A stretch of DNA of 64,000 bases, taken from CG2-30-46-19 sp034414555. GTDB lineage: Bacteria > Chloroflexota > Dehalococcoidia > GIF9 > AB-539-J10. The DNA lies in contig DAOUMA010000005.1 in NCBI GenBank assembly GCA_034414555.1, positions 1 to 64,000 on the forward strand, written 5' to 3'. A program made the position numbers and the translations under genes. Numbering within the stretch: the stretch's first letter is position 1; each line of letters opens with the position of its first letter. The notes below the pieces were generated by a model. The model ran no database searches and was not told the origin of the DNA. It saw only the letters and a list, made by a program, of their open reading frames with translations. Below are positions 42,904-50,954 of the stretch, piece by piece.

Positions 42904-43612
42904 CCAGGGGCACGATTTTTACCTTGCCCCAGATTCCCATCTTGTCGTCCTTGATGATGATTATGCCATATAACCCGGCGATGTCTTTGGCTTTCTCAAT
43001 TGCTTGAGGAATAGCATCTATGTCTTTGACCATGTTGCCTACGGCAGTAGCGATGGCATCTGCCAGAGCTGTGGATGATGAGAGGGCGACCGCAGCGTCT
43101 GCGCAGCCCAGGCTTAAGGAATGCCCTATGGTTCCCGATGAGGTGCATATCCCCAGAGGCGTTTCTTGGGGCTTAATTTCCAGGGCGATTTTGCCAGTAA
43201 GGGGGGATTCCCCGGCATAAATGCCCACCAGCCTTTTTTTCGATGTTTTCAGGAATATATCGCCGCCGTTTTCCACGATTATCTCGGGCGAGAAAGGGAG
43301 CAGATCCCTGCCCACGGCTTCAGCGATGGCGCCAGCTACAGCTGACATAGGACCAGTGCCGGCTATTTTGCTTGCTATTGTCATTTCTTTGATAATGGCT
43401 GGAGCGTTTTGTTCTGCTGGATATGGCTCGAGCGTTGTTAAAAATAAGGGGTGGTGCTGGATATATCCTTCCAGAGAGCGGCGGTGTTTCATCACAGATT
43501 TAAATGCCTTATCCTTGAGGTTGTGTTGTGCTCGGATATACAGGTTGGTCTGTTTTACCACAACATTGAAGGAAACTAAGTCGGTGTCTTTAATCCCGAG
43601 GCGATAGAACAT
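42872..43612 (-). CDS. UPF0280 / COG2122 (ApbE-like) protein
   Basis: A 246-residue protein of COG2122 (UPF0280), related to the thiamine-synthesis lipoprotein ApbE. IASKIAGTGPMSAVAGAIAE, IIVENGGDIFL, GICTSSGTIGHSLSLGCADA with two cysteines are characteristic. In Methanosarcina acetivorans the COG2122 protein (MA1715) helps sulfide assimilation together with COG1900 and NIL-ferredoxin proteins. Both of those lie directly upstream here, with no gap to the NIL-ferredoxin gene. Its 3' end overlaps the end of the lipoprotein gene by 32 bases, convergently. Confidence 0.9.
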   Translation of the reverse strand: MFYRLGIKDTDLVSFNVVVKQTNLYIRAQHNLKDKAFKSVMKHRRSLEGYIQHHPLFLTTLEPYPAEQNAPAIIKEMTIASKIAGTGPMSAVAGAIAEAVGRDLLPFSPEIIVENGGDIFLKTSKKRLVGIYAGESPLTGKIALEIKPQETPLGICTSSGTIGHSLSLGCADAAVALSSSTALADAIATAVGNMVKDIDAIPQAIEKAKDIAGLYGIIIIKDDKMGIWGKVKIVPLATTGRNKLPR

Positions 43613-44023
43613 TTAGAAATATAATTCCATAGCTCGAGGGGGGCAAGCCTGAACGCATAACCCACAAACCACGCATTTATTATGGTCAAAAAGCACCTTT
43701 CTTGTTTCAGGGTCTATGGAGAAAGCACCCGTAGGGCACAGGTTGACACAGGCGCCACAGTGGGTGCATCTGGTTTCATTGCGAACTACATCCTGGCTCA
43801 AGGATTGAATTTTCACTCCCACTTTGGTGAGGTACTGGATACCTTTGTCGTAATTTCTCTGGTCGCCGCTTAACTCCATAACCATCAGCCCTTCCTCTCC
43901 TGGTGTAACCGAGGCTTTAAGGATGTTAAAAGTAAGGTCGAAGTCCTTAGCCAGTCGGCACACTATGGATTGATTGGTAATGCGGGGAGGGAAGTGCAGC
44001 ACTATTCTTCGGGAAACGTCCAT
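43613..44023 (-). CDS. NIL-domain ferredoxin (homocysteine synthesis partner)
   Basis: A 136-residue protein. Residues 1-75 form a NIL domain (RRIVLHFPPRITNQSIVCRL), and residues 80-136 hold two [4Fe-4S] motifs, CTHCGACVNLCP and CVVCGLCVQACP. The same domain order is found in MA1822 of methanogens, which supports the COG1900 enzyme in making homocysteine from aspartate semialdehyde and sulfide. The COG1900 gene is 4 bases upstream. Confidence 0.92.
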   Translation of the reverse strand: MDVSRRIVLHFPPRITNQSIVCRLAKDFDLTFNILKASVTPGEEGLMVMELSGDQRNYDKGIQYLTKVGVKIQSLSQDVVRNETRCTHCGACVNLCPTGAFSIDPETRKVLFDHNKCVVCGLCVQACPPRAMELYF

Positions 44024-44027
44024 CTCA

Positions 44028-45236
44028 TCACTCCATTATCGGTCTTTCCTTAAGAGGCTTAATAGTTATCCCTGATTCTGCTCCGGGCAAAGGTGCTACT
44101 GGTTCGGTAAGTCTAAATTCGCCCTTTGCTATCCATAGTTTCAAGGTATTAGCGATTTCCTGAGCTTTATAGTAGCTGGATAAAGAAGCGGTGGGGACAT
44201 CCTTTCCGTGAATTTTTATGTGACCGCTTTTCAGTTCAGCGTAGCTCACTTCGCCGAGATTGCCCGCTTTCATTTTAGGGTAAGCTTCAGAATAGTCGAT
44301 GATAGGGGCGAATATTTCAGCATCGGTCACAGTGGTATAGCGTAAAATCTCTTCAGAGAGTATCGGTATAGGAACGCCTATCCCTACGCTCAGGGTGCAA
44401 CCATAGCCAAGCATGCTGGTTCCCACCAACCATTCTGGTTTCATCTGTTTTAAATCGCCGATTACCGCTAAAGTCCCGGCGGGCTCTAAGGGCACTCCAT
44501 TATCCCCTCGGGGGACATCGGGATTGTGTTGTGTACCATGCCAGGCGACATAGCCCACGCCACCACCCAGGAATATCTTGGTTCCTATGCCTATGGTTTT
44601 ATAATAGGGGTCATTAAGCAAGGGGGAAAGCTGTCCCGAGGTGCAGTAATTAGCGTTGCCCAGCTGTGGTTTCAACACACCCATATAGGTATAAATCATT
44701 CGGTTCGATAGGTTTACCCCGACATCATAGTTCTGGTAGGCGTTCCTTATGTTAAACAGGATGGCGTTATTTATGTCGTTGATGTTAATCCATGTTTCCA
44801 GCTTCTTTCTGGGGTAGCAGTCAGTCCCATAAGCGATAGCTTCTAACCTTATGTTTTTTCCGGCTACCAGCTCCTCGATGATATGTCCGCCGCCATACTG
44901 AAATTCGCCAGGATAGATTTTGTTTCTGGGGTCATCATCGGGCAAAGCAGTTGCGCCGAGGAAGATATCCACGGCTGCCAGACCGGTGTAGGCTGGAACA
45001 TCGTTTAGATAAACCTTGCCGCCGCCAAACTTCATCCTCGGCGTGGAATGGCCGATGTTTAGAAACACGCCTGAAGAGCACATCGGGCTGAAGGTGCCCG
45101 TGGTAACGACATCGATTTCCTCGGCTGTCCTGGTAATGCCCTTTTCGCGGGCAATATCAATTATCTCTTCAGCGGTTACCACCGCCGCCTTTCCTTGTTT
45201 AATTTTTTCGTTAATCTCAGCGATTGTCTTTGCCAT
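44028..45236 (-). CDS. COG1900/DUF39 homocysteine synthase (aspartate semialdehyde sulfurtransferase)
   Basis: A 402-residue protein of the DUF39 (COG1900) family. It needs reduced sulfur to convert L-aspartate semialdehyde to homocysteine, as found for MA1821 of Methanosarcina. Two cysteines in conserved-looking places are C53 (FSPMCSSGVF) and C140 (YGTDCYPRK). GGGVGYVAWHGTQHNP and GTSMLGYGCTLSVGIGVPIP are further family blocks. CBS domains found in some homologues are absent. It sits between Thi4 (2 bases) and the NIL-ferredoxin gene (4 bases). Confidence 0.92.
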   Translation of the reverse strand: MAKTIAEINEKIKQGKAAVVTAEEIIDIAREKGITRTAEEIDVVTTGTFSPMCSSGVFLNIGHSTPRMKFGGGKVYLNDVPAYTGLAAVDIFLGATALPDDDPRNKIYPGEFQYGGGHIIEELVAGKNIRLEAIAYGTDCYPRKKLETWININDINNAILFNIRNAYQNYDVGVNLSNRMIYTYMGVLKPQLGNANYCTSGQLSPLLNDPYYKTIGIGTKIFLGGGVGYVAWHGTQHNPDVPRGDNGVPLEPAGTLAVIGDLKQMKPEWLVGTSMLGYGCTLSVGIGVPIPILSEEILRYTTVTDAEIFAPIIDYSEAYPKMKAGNLGEVSYAELKSGHIKIHGKDVPTASLSSYYKAQEIANTLKLWIAKGEFRLTEPVAPLPGAESGITIKPLKERPIME

Positions 45237-45238
45237 TG

Positions 45239-46012
45239 TTATTTCAGTAATTTTATAGCCAGCTCAGCAGCCTCTCTGCCTGATAGAAGCATGCCTCCGA
45301 ATATTGGTCCCATCCTGGGCAAACCAAAGGCGGCACTCGCTGCCATGCCGGCAACTATTAATCCGGGATAAACCTCTTTAGTGTTTTTCACAACCTGTTT
45401 CTCAGCCATATCAGCCCACATCGGTTTTTCGCCGATTATGTTTCCTGTGGACGTCCTGAGCTTAGCGCCTATTTTCCTGGTGACCAGATGACAAACCTCA
45501 CAATCATGCCCCGTAGCATCAATTACCAGTTTAGCTTTCATAGCCAGGGGGTCGATATGTAAATTTGCTATGGGCACAGCGCTCCAGTTCAACACCAGCC
45601 CGCTAACTTTATCGTTTTCTTTGATAACCACATCTTCAACATTAACCAAGTTGAATATCCTGGCGCCAGCTTTTACCGCTTGCAAGCAGAGGGCAGAAGC
45701 CACCTCTATGGCGCGGGCAACATAATAGCCTTCCTGGTATTTAGTAGTGGTGATGCCGAATTCATCGAGTATTTTCTTGCCTTTATCCTGGACTACAATT
45801 CTATTGAACATCATTCCACCACCCCATATGCCGCCCCCAATGCTCACTCTCTTTTCGAAGATGACGGTGTTTATTTTTTCCTTTGCCAGATAACAGGCAG
45901 CAACCAGCCCTGACGGTCCGGCACCCACTATAGCAACATCGACCTCCATTGCCTCAAGAAGGTCTTTTATGTAGCTTTCAGTTATCGCTTTGGAGATAAT
46001 GACTTCATCCAT
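45239..46012 (-). CDS. thi4: Sulfide-dependent thiazole synthase (Thi4), His type
   Basis: A 257-residue flavin-fold enzyme that makes the thiazole of thiamine from NAD and glycine. Dinucleotide motif VAIVGAGPSGLVAA, SIGGGIWGGGMMFN, DATGHD, and the C-terminal GMAASAAFGLPRMGPIFGGM. In suicidal Thi4 of plants and yeast the sulfur donor Cys lies in a QxCMDPNV motif; here the same place reads ANLHIDPLAM with His152. His at this site is typical of methanogen Thi4, which uses free sulfide catalytically. It heads the four-gene minus-strand unit. Confidence 0.92.
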   Translation of the reverse strand: MDEVIISKAITESYIKDLLEAMEVDVAIVGAGPSGLVAACYLAKEKINTVIFEKRVSIGGGIWGGGMMFNRIVVQDKGKKILDEFGITTTKYQEGYYVARAIEVASALCLQAVKAGARIFNLVNVEDVVIKENDKVSGLVLNWSAVPIANLHIDPLAMKAKLVIDATGHDCEVCHLVTRKIGAKLRTSTGNIIGEKPMWADMAEKQVVKNTKEVYPGLIVAGMAASAAFGLPRMGPIFGGMLLSGREAAELAIKLLK

Positions 46013-46057
46013 TAGCGTGCAATATTGGGATAGTATATGCTATTTAGCTAGTATTTG

Positions 46058-46285
46058 CTAGGGATTAGCGGCCCACAATCCTCGTTTTTGCTCTCGTGCC
46101 TCTCTCTCCAATTGGAGAAAATATTCTTGGTATTTGGTGTTTGGTGAATAGGAGTAACAATAGGCATAGCCTAGTTTAACAAGTTCAGCGTTAACCATAG
46201 TATTGTCCACCCATACGTACCTGAGCAAGCGACCATATTCGTCTTTATCCTCAATGTCCTTTTCCAGGTAAACTTTCTTTCCCTC
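46058..46285 (-). pseudogene. C-terminal fragment of a staphylococcal-nuclease-like protein
   Basis: The minus strand reads 75 residues: VYLEKDIEDKDEYGRLLRYV, ELVKLGYAYCY, KYQEYFLQLEREAREQKRGL, WAANP. This is the C-terminal half of an SNase domain. A stop codon lies in frame just upstream and the N-terminal half, with the catalytic Arg and Asp residues, is missing. An inverted repeat (AGGCTTAGTTTTC near 46290 and GAAAACTAAGGCTT near 46341) borders the break. The remaining stretch to 46743 holds only repeats. Confidence 0.75.
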
Positions 46286-46371
46286 AATTCAGGCTTAGTT
46301 TTCATAAAGTTCTCGCTGTGAATCTATAGTGATTATACAGGAAAACTAAGGCTTGATAACTTTTTGTGTCT

Positions 46372-46435
46372 TTGAGAGCGAAGCGTGGCAATCTCATCCT
46401 CCGACTGACGGATAAGCGAAGCAACGCTGCATGTT
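46372..46435. repeat. Dispersed repeat remnant
   Basis: AGCGAAGCGTGGCAATCTCA and GCGAAGCAACGCTGCATG; a worn member of the 24974 family directly left of MITE copy B. Confidence 0.4.
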
Positions 46436-46590
46436 AGAGATTGTTTAGCAACCTATCTTCCTGCCCCCTTCCCTTGCTAAGGGAAGGGGGAGTGTAGGTA
46501 AGAGAGGGGTGAACCCCCTCTCCATAGATTTCTTCCCCTCTCCTTTGAAGGAGAGGGGGATAAAGGGGGTGAGGTTAGTAAACACTCTCT
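46436..46590. repeat. MITE-like repeat, copy B
   Basis: A 155-base element with terminal inverted repeats AGAGATTGTTTAGCAACC and GGTTAGTAAACACTCTCT (15 of 18 positions match as inverse complement). The core has CCCTTCCCTTGCTAAGGGAA and an added palindrome CCCCTCTCCTTTGAAGGAGA that copy A at 24818 lacks. No coding capacity. Confidence 0.8.
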
Positions 46591-46619
46591 ATGTTACACA
46601 GGTTGTTATGGGTGCAAGC

Positions 46620-46675
46620 GAGGTATCTCTCTTGCAGATTGCTTCGTCGCTGACGTTTCTTGCAATGACAAGGTC
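46620..46675. repeat. Dispersed repeat
   Basis: CTCTTGCAGATTGCTTCGTC, GCTGACG and TTCTTGCAATGACAAGG; member of the 24974 family, just upstream of leuS. Confidence 0.5.
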
Positions 46676-46743
46676 GGCTTTTTCAGAGGTGGATGAAACT
46701 TGGCTCTTTAATTTGCCTCTGAAATGGGCTAAACTTTATCACC

Positions 46744-49188
46744 ATGGCGTTGAAATACAATCCCTGGGAAATTGAGAAAAAGTGGCAGGATAAATGGGCC
46801 GCCGATGGCATTTATGAGGTAAGTGAGGAAAGCGACCGCCCTAAATTTTATGCCCTGACCATGCTCCCCTATACCTCAGGGGACCTCCATATCGGGCATT
46901 GGTATGCTATGGCTCCTTCGGATGTGTATGCCCGATTTAAGAGGATGCGGGGTTATAATGTGCTTCACCCGATGGGGTTTGATGCTTTTGGGCTTCCTGC
47001 CGAGAACGCCGCTATTAGCCATGGTATCCATCCCTATGTATGGACGATGAAGAACATCGAGAATATGCGCCGCCAGTTAAAAAGCATAGGCGCAATCTAT
47101 GATTGGAAGCGCGAGGTGATTACCTGCCTTCCTGAATATTATAAATGGACACAGTGGTTTTTCTTAAAGCTTTACCATGCTGGATTGGCTTATCGGGCTA
47201 AGGCGCCAGTTAACTGGTGTCCTAAGTGTCAGACAGTATTGGCTAACGAACAGGTGGTAGGTGAGGGATTATGTGAGCGTTGCGGCACTCAGGTGACTAA
47301 AAAGGATATGGAGCAGTGGTTCTTTAGAATCACCAAGTATGCCGAAGAACTCCTTGACCACAGTCAAATAGATTGGCCGGAACGCATAAAGATAATGCAG
47401 AAAAACTGGATTGGTAAAAGCGAAGGTGCTGAAATTTCCTTTGAGTTAGAACAAGAGGGCGTAGAGCAAAAGGAGATAAGGGTGTTTACCACTCGCCCTG
47501 ATACTATTTTTGGAGTGACCTTTTTCCTGCTAGCACCGGAACATCCTTTGGTTCCTTTGTTGACTACCCCGGAACATAAGGCTGAGGTTGAAAAGTATAC
47601 TGAGTGGTGTCGGCGGCAAACTGAATATGAGCGGACAGCCTTAGGCAGGGAAAAGACCGGGGTTTTCCTGGGAAGCTATGTCATCAATAGGTTGAATGGC
47701 GAGAAAGTGCCTATCTGGATCACTGATTATGTGATGCTTAGTTACGGCACTGGAGCGGTGATGGGGGTACCTGCTCATGATGAGCGAGACCTGGAATTTG
47801 CTCGAGAATTTAGCTTGCCTGTTCGTCCTGTCATTGCTCCTCCTGGCTGGTTGGGTGAGGAAACTCCGCTGCTGTATATTGAGCAAGGCGTGATGATAAA
47901 TTCCGGTGAATTTACCGGGTTGTCCAGTGAACGAGGGAGTAAGGCGATTTGCGATTTGTTAACGGAAAAGGGGTGGGGTAAACCAGCTGTTAGTTATCGA
48001 CTCCGGGATTGGCTCATCTCGAGACAGAGATACTGGGGAGCGCCGATACCTATAGTTTACTGTGATAAATGTGGCATAGTTCCTGTGCCTGAAGAGAAAT
48101 TACCTGTTTTACTTCCTCCTGATGCTGAATTTAAGCCCACCGGTGAGTCTCCTCTTAAATACTGTCCCTCGTTTGTCAACACTACCTGCCCTCAGTGCTC
48201 TGGTCCAGCAAAGAGGGAAACTGATACTATGGATACCTTCATGTGCTCTAATTGGTATTTCCTGCGATATACTAGCCCCAAAGCGAGCGATGCTCCATTT
48301 GATGCTGAAAAGATAAAGTATTGGCTGCCAGTTGACATGTATACTGGCGGTGCCGAGCATGCAGTGATGCATCTTCTTTACGCTCGTTTTTTTACCAAAG
48401 CATTGAGAGATATAGGTCTGGTTGATTTTGCCGAGCCATTTACTCGTCTATTTAATCAGGGCACCATAATTTACCATGGTGGCAAGATGAGTAAGTCTAA
48501 AGGAAATGTAATTGCTCCGGATGAATACGTAGCCGAGTTAGGCGCAGATGCTGTTCGGGGTTATTTAATGTTTGTGGGACCATGGGAGTCCGGTGGTGAA
48601 TGGAGTGATAGCGGTATTGTAGGCATAAGCCGCTGGCTGAACAGAGTATGGAGCTTGGTAGTGACAGACTATGTTAGCCTGGAAGTCGAATCTGAAGGTG
48701 AGAGAGAACTTCGCCGAATTGTTCACAAGACAATTAAGAAGGTGACTGAGGATTTGGAAAAATTTCGCTTTAATACTATGGTAGCTAGCCTTATGGAGTT
48801 AACCAATTACCTATCCAAAGTACAGGAAGTGAGGAATGTCTCACTTCTGCTGTGGCAAGAAGCTATTAGCTATTTTTTGCTTCTTCTTGCTCCCACCGCT
48901 CCTCACCTTGCTGAGGAATTATGGGTTAGGAGTGGTCATTCTTACAGCGTTCATAATCAATTCTGGCCGAAGTTTGACGAAGAGCTTGCCAAAGAGGCAG
49001 AAATTACGCTACCGATAGAGGTAAATGGTAAGTTACGTGACAAGTTGGTTGTGCCTGCTTCTATAACTGAAGTTGAAGTCAGGGAACTGGCGCTGAGTCG
49101 TGAGCGAATTAAAGCCTACACCAATGGTAAAAAGATTGATAGAATCATCTACATTCCTGGTCGAGTGATGAATATTGTGGTGAGATAA
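46744..49188 (+). CDS. leuS: Leucyl-tRNA synthetase
   Basis: An 814-residue bacterial-type class I synthetase. The ATP motifs are GDLHIGHWYA (HIGH) and GGKMSKSKGN (KMSKS). The editing domain lies between about residues 220 and 410 (TTRPDTIFGVTF, GTGAVMGVPAHDERD). A zinc-type Cys set (CPKCQ and CERCG) is near residue 160. It is followed after 9 bases by proC. Start ATG at 46744; no T-box leader is seen. Confidence 0.97.
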   Translation: MALKYNPWEIEKKWQDKWAADGIYEVSEESDRPKFYALTMLPYTSGDLHIGHWYAMAPSDVYARFKRMRGYNVLHPMGFDAFGLPAENAAISHGIHPYVWTMKNIENMRRQLKSIGAIYDWKREVITCLPEYYKWTQWFFLKLYHAGLAYRAKAPVNWCPKCQTVLANEQVVGEGLCERCGTQVTKKDMEQWFFRITKYAEELLDHSQIDWPERIKIMQKNWIGKSEGAEISFELEQEGVEQKEIRVFTTRPDTIFGVTFFLLAPEHPLVPLLTTPEHKAEVEKYTEWCRRQTEYERTALGREKTGVFLGSYVINRLNGEKVPIWITDYVMLSYGTGAVMGVPAHDERDLEFAREFSLPVRPVIAPPGWLGEETPLLYIEQGVMINSGEFTGLSSERGSKAICDLLTEKGWGKPAVSYRLRDWLISRQRYWGAPIPIVYCDKCGIVPVPEEKLPVLLPPDAEFKPTGESPLKYCPSFVNTTCPQCSGPAKRETDTMDTFMCSNWYFLRYTSPKASDAPFDAEKIKYWLPVDMYTGGAEHAVMHLLYARFFTKALRDIGLVDFAEPFTRLFNQGTIIYHGGKMSKSKGNVIAPDEYVAELGADAVRGYLMFVGPWESGGEWSDSGIVGISRWLNRVWSLVVTDYVSLEVESEGERELRRIVHKTIKKVTEDLEKFRFNTMVASLMELTNYLSKVQEVRNVSLLLWQEAISYFLLLLAPTAPHLAEELWVRSGHSYSVHNQFWPKFDEELAKEAEITLPIEVNGKLRDKLVVPASITEVEVRELALSRERIKAYTNGKKIDRIIYIPGRVMNIVVR

Positions 49189-49197
49189 AGGAGGGAT

Positions 49198-49989
49198 ATG
49201 AAAATAACATTTATTGGTGGTGGGACGATGGGAGAAGCAATGATTAAATGCCTTCTGGCTAAAAAGGTCGTTTTGCCTCAGGATATTGTGGTTAGCGATG
49301 TGAATGAATTAAGGCGTGAATTATTAGCCCGAGAATATAAGGTGAAAACCTCTGCTGATAGTAGCAGAGCGGTGGAGAATGCTGATGTGGTTGTCCTGGC
49401 AATTAAGCCTAGGGATTTAGCGGAGGTGATGGAGGTCATAAGAGGGTCACTGCGCCAACAAGCCATATTATCCATAGTGGCTGGCGCTAGCTTATCTACT
49501 CTGAGTGATGGTTTAACTTATCCTTATATCATTCGTGCTATGCCTAATATGCCTGCGCAGATTGGAGAAGGAATGACGGTATGGACTACGATGAGCGAAG
49601 CTACTCAGGAACATAAAAAGATGGCTCGCTCTATTCTTAGTGCTTTGGGTAAGGAACTTTATTTTCCCGATGAGAAGTATATTGATATGGCTACGGCTTT
49701 AAGTGGTAGTGGTCCAGCTTATGTATTTCTATTTATCGAAGTGCTTACCGATGCCGGCGTCCATATCGGTTTACCTTACAAAGCGGCTAAGGAATTAACA
49801 CTACAGACGATACTTGGCTCTGCTTACATGGTGGAAAAGATGGAAAAACACCCTGCTGAGCTGAGAAACATGGTTACTTCTCCAGGTGGGACGACTGCTG
49901 AAGCTCTGGCTCAATTGGAGAGGGGAGGCTTTCGCTCCAGCATTCTTGAAGCTGTTATTGCTGCTTATGAGAAAGCCAAGCGACTTTAA
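49198..49989 (+). CDS. proC: Pyrroline-5-carboxylate reductase
   Basis: A 263-residue enzyme making proline from pyrroline-5-carboxylate. N-terminal ITFIGGGTMGEAMI (NADPH), IIRAMPNMPAQIGEGMTVW, and the signature ATALSGSGPAYVFLFIEVLT, with the C-terminal LRNMVTSPGGTTAEALAQLE. An AAGGAGGG site precedes the ATG. Confidence 0.96.
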   Translation: MKITFIGGGTMGEAMIKCLLAKKVVLPQDIVVSDVNELRRELLAREYKVKTSADSSRAVENADVVVLAIKPRDLAEVMEVIRGSLRQQAILSIVAGASLSTLSDGLTYPYIIRAMPNMPAQIGEGMTVWTTMSEATQEHKKMARSILSALGKELYFPDEKYIDMATALSGSGPAYVFLFIEVLTDAGVHIGLPYKAAKELTLQTILGSAYMVEKMEKHPAELRNMVTSPGGTTAEALAQLERGGFRSSILEAVIAAYEKAKRL

Positions 49990-50006
49990 GCAAGCAACAA
50001 GGTAAG

Positions 50007-50954
50007 ATGGATTCATTATTTGAGCATCGTAATTGCCCCAATTGTGGAGAGAATGACTTTGAGGTGCTGTTCGACTCCAATATAAAGAGAGGTGACCTTC
50101 AAGGTGGTATAGATACTATCTATATGCTTCCCGGGGATAAATATGGAAGGCATGTTAAGTGTCGAAAGTGCCAGCTTGTATGTGTAAATCCAATTGAGAA
50201 AGCAAGCCGAATCAACGATAACTACTCTGAAATGAACAATGGCGATGTGTCTATTGTTCGGGAAAATCGCTTACGTGCCACTAAAGCGCAGGTGAAATTA
50301 GCCCAAAAATATAAGGGCAATACCAAGCTTTTAGATATAGGTTGTGGGGAAGGGTTTTTCCTGTTTAATGCTTCCAGGGCAGGCTATATTACCGAGGGGG
50401 TTGAATTATCGCAGAATGCCGTGGAATATGCCAGGAGGGAGTTTGGCTTGGATGTAGAGGTAGGACCATTTGAAGAGATGCAATTTCCAGAAAACTATTT
50501 TGATGTGGTTACTTTATGGCAAGTTCTGGAGCATCTGCCACAACCGCTTATGGTTCTTAAAGAGGCCTGCAGGGTGCTTAAGCCAGGAGGGTTGCTGGTG
50601 GTATCAACGCCAGACTTTGGAGGGATACCAGCAAGAATCATGGGGAAAAGATGGTGGAATGTGAGGAGAATTCACATCAATCAATTTACCACCAAAACCC
50701 TTATGAACATTATGAAGAATGCCGGGTTTGAGAATTTATCTTCGGTCAACTACAGGGAATCCATAAGTTTACTTATGCTGGTTATACCATTGTTGAGATG
50801 GTTTAAGGCGCGTAAGCTGGGAACGGCGTTACTCCACCCTGGCTCTACTCAAGGAAGGATTATGAATAAGATAACATTGGTATACCCTTCAAGACTCGAT
50901 AACTGTGTAGCGATTGGCTTCAAACAGAAGTCTCAAGCTATTGCTAGCGAATGA
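50007..50954 (+). CDS. Class I SAM methyltransferase with N-terminal zinc ribbon
   Basis: A 315-residue protein. The first 60 residues hold CPNCG and KCRKC, a zinc-ribbon pair like those in C-methyltransferases of sugars. Motif I is KLLDIGCGEGFFLF, then GVELSQNAVEYA and VVTLWQVLEHLPQPL. It overlaps the radical SAM gene by four bases. A role in modifying a glycan or a lipid-linked sugar is possible, but unproven. Confidence 0.85.
   Translation: MDSLFEHRNCPNCGENDFEVLFDSNIKRGDLQGGIDTIYMLPGDKYGRHVKCRKCQLVCVNPIEKASRINDNYSEMNNGDVSIVRENRLRATKAQVKLAQKYKGNTKLLDIGCGEGFFLFNASRAGYITEGVELSQNAVEYARREFGLDVEVGPFEEMQFPENYFDVVTLWQVLEHLPQPLMVLKEACRVLKPGGLLVVSTPDFGGIPARIMGKRWWNVRRIHINQFTTKTLMNIMKNAGFENLSSVNYRESISLLMLVIPLLRWFKARKLGTALLHPGSTQGRIMNKITLVYPSRLDNCVAIGFKQKSQAIASE

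Noticed and set aside
46013..46057. TPP riboswitch ahead of the Thi4 gene
   Set aside because: The conserved CUGAGA and ACCUG boxes are not present upstream of the start.
46595..46743. Possible T-box leader ahead of leuS
   Set aside because: No specifier stem, no T-box sequence and no antiterminator could be found; the region consists of repeats.
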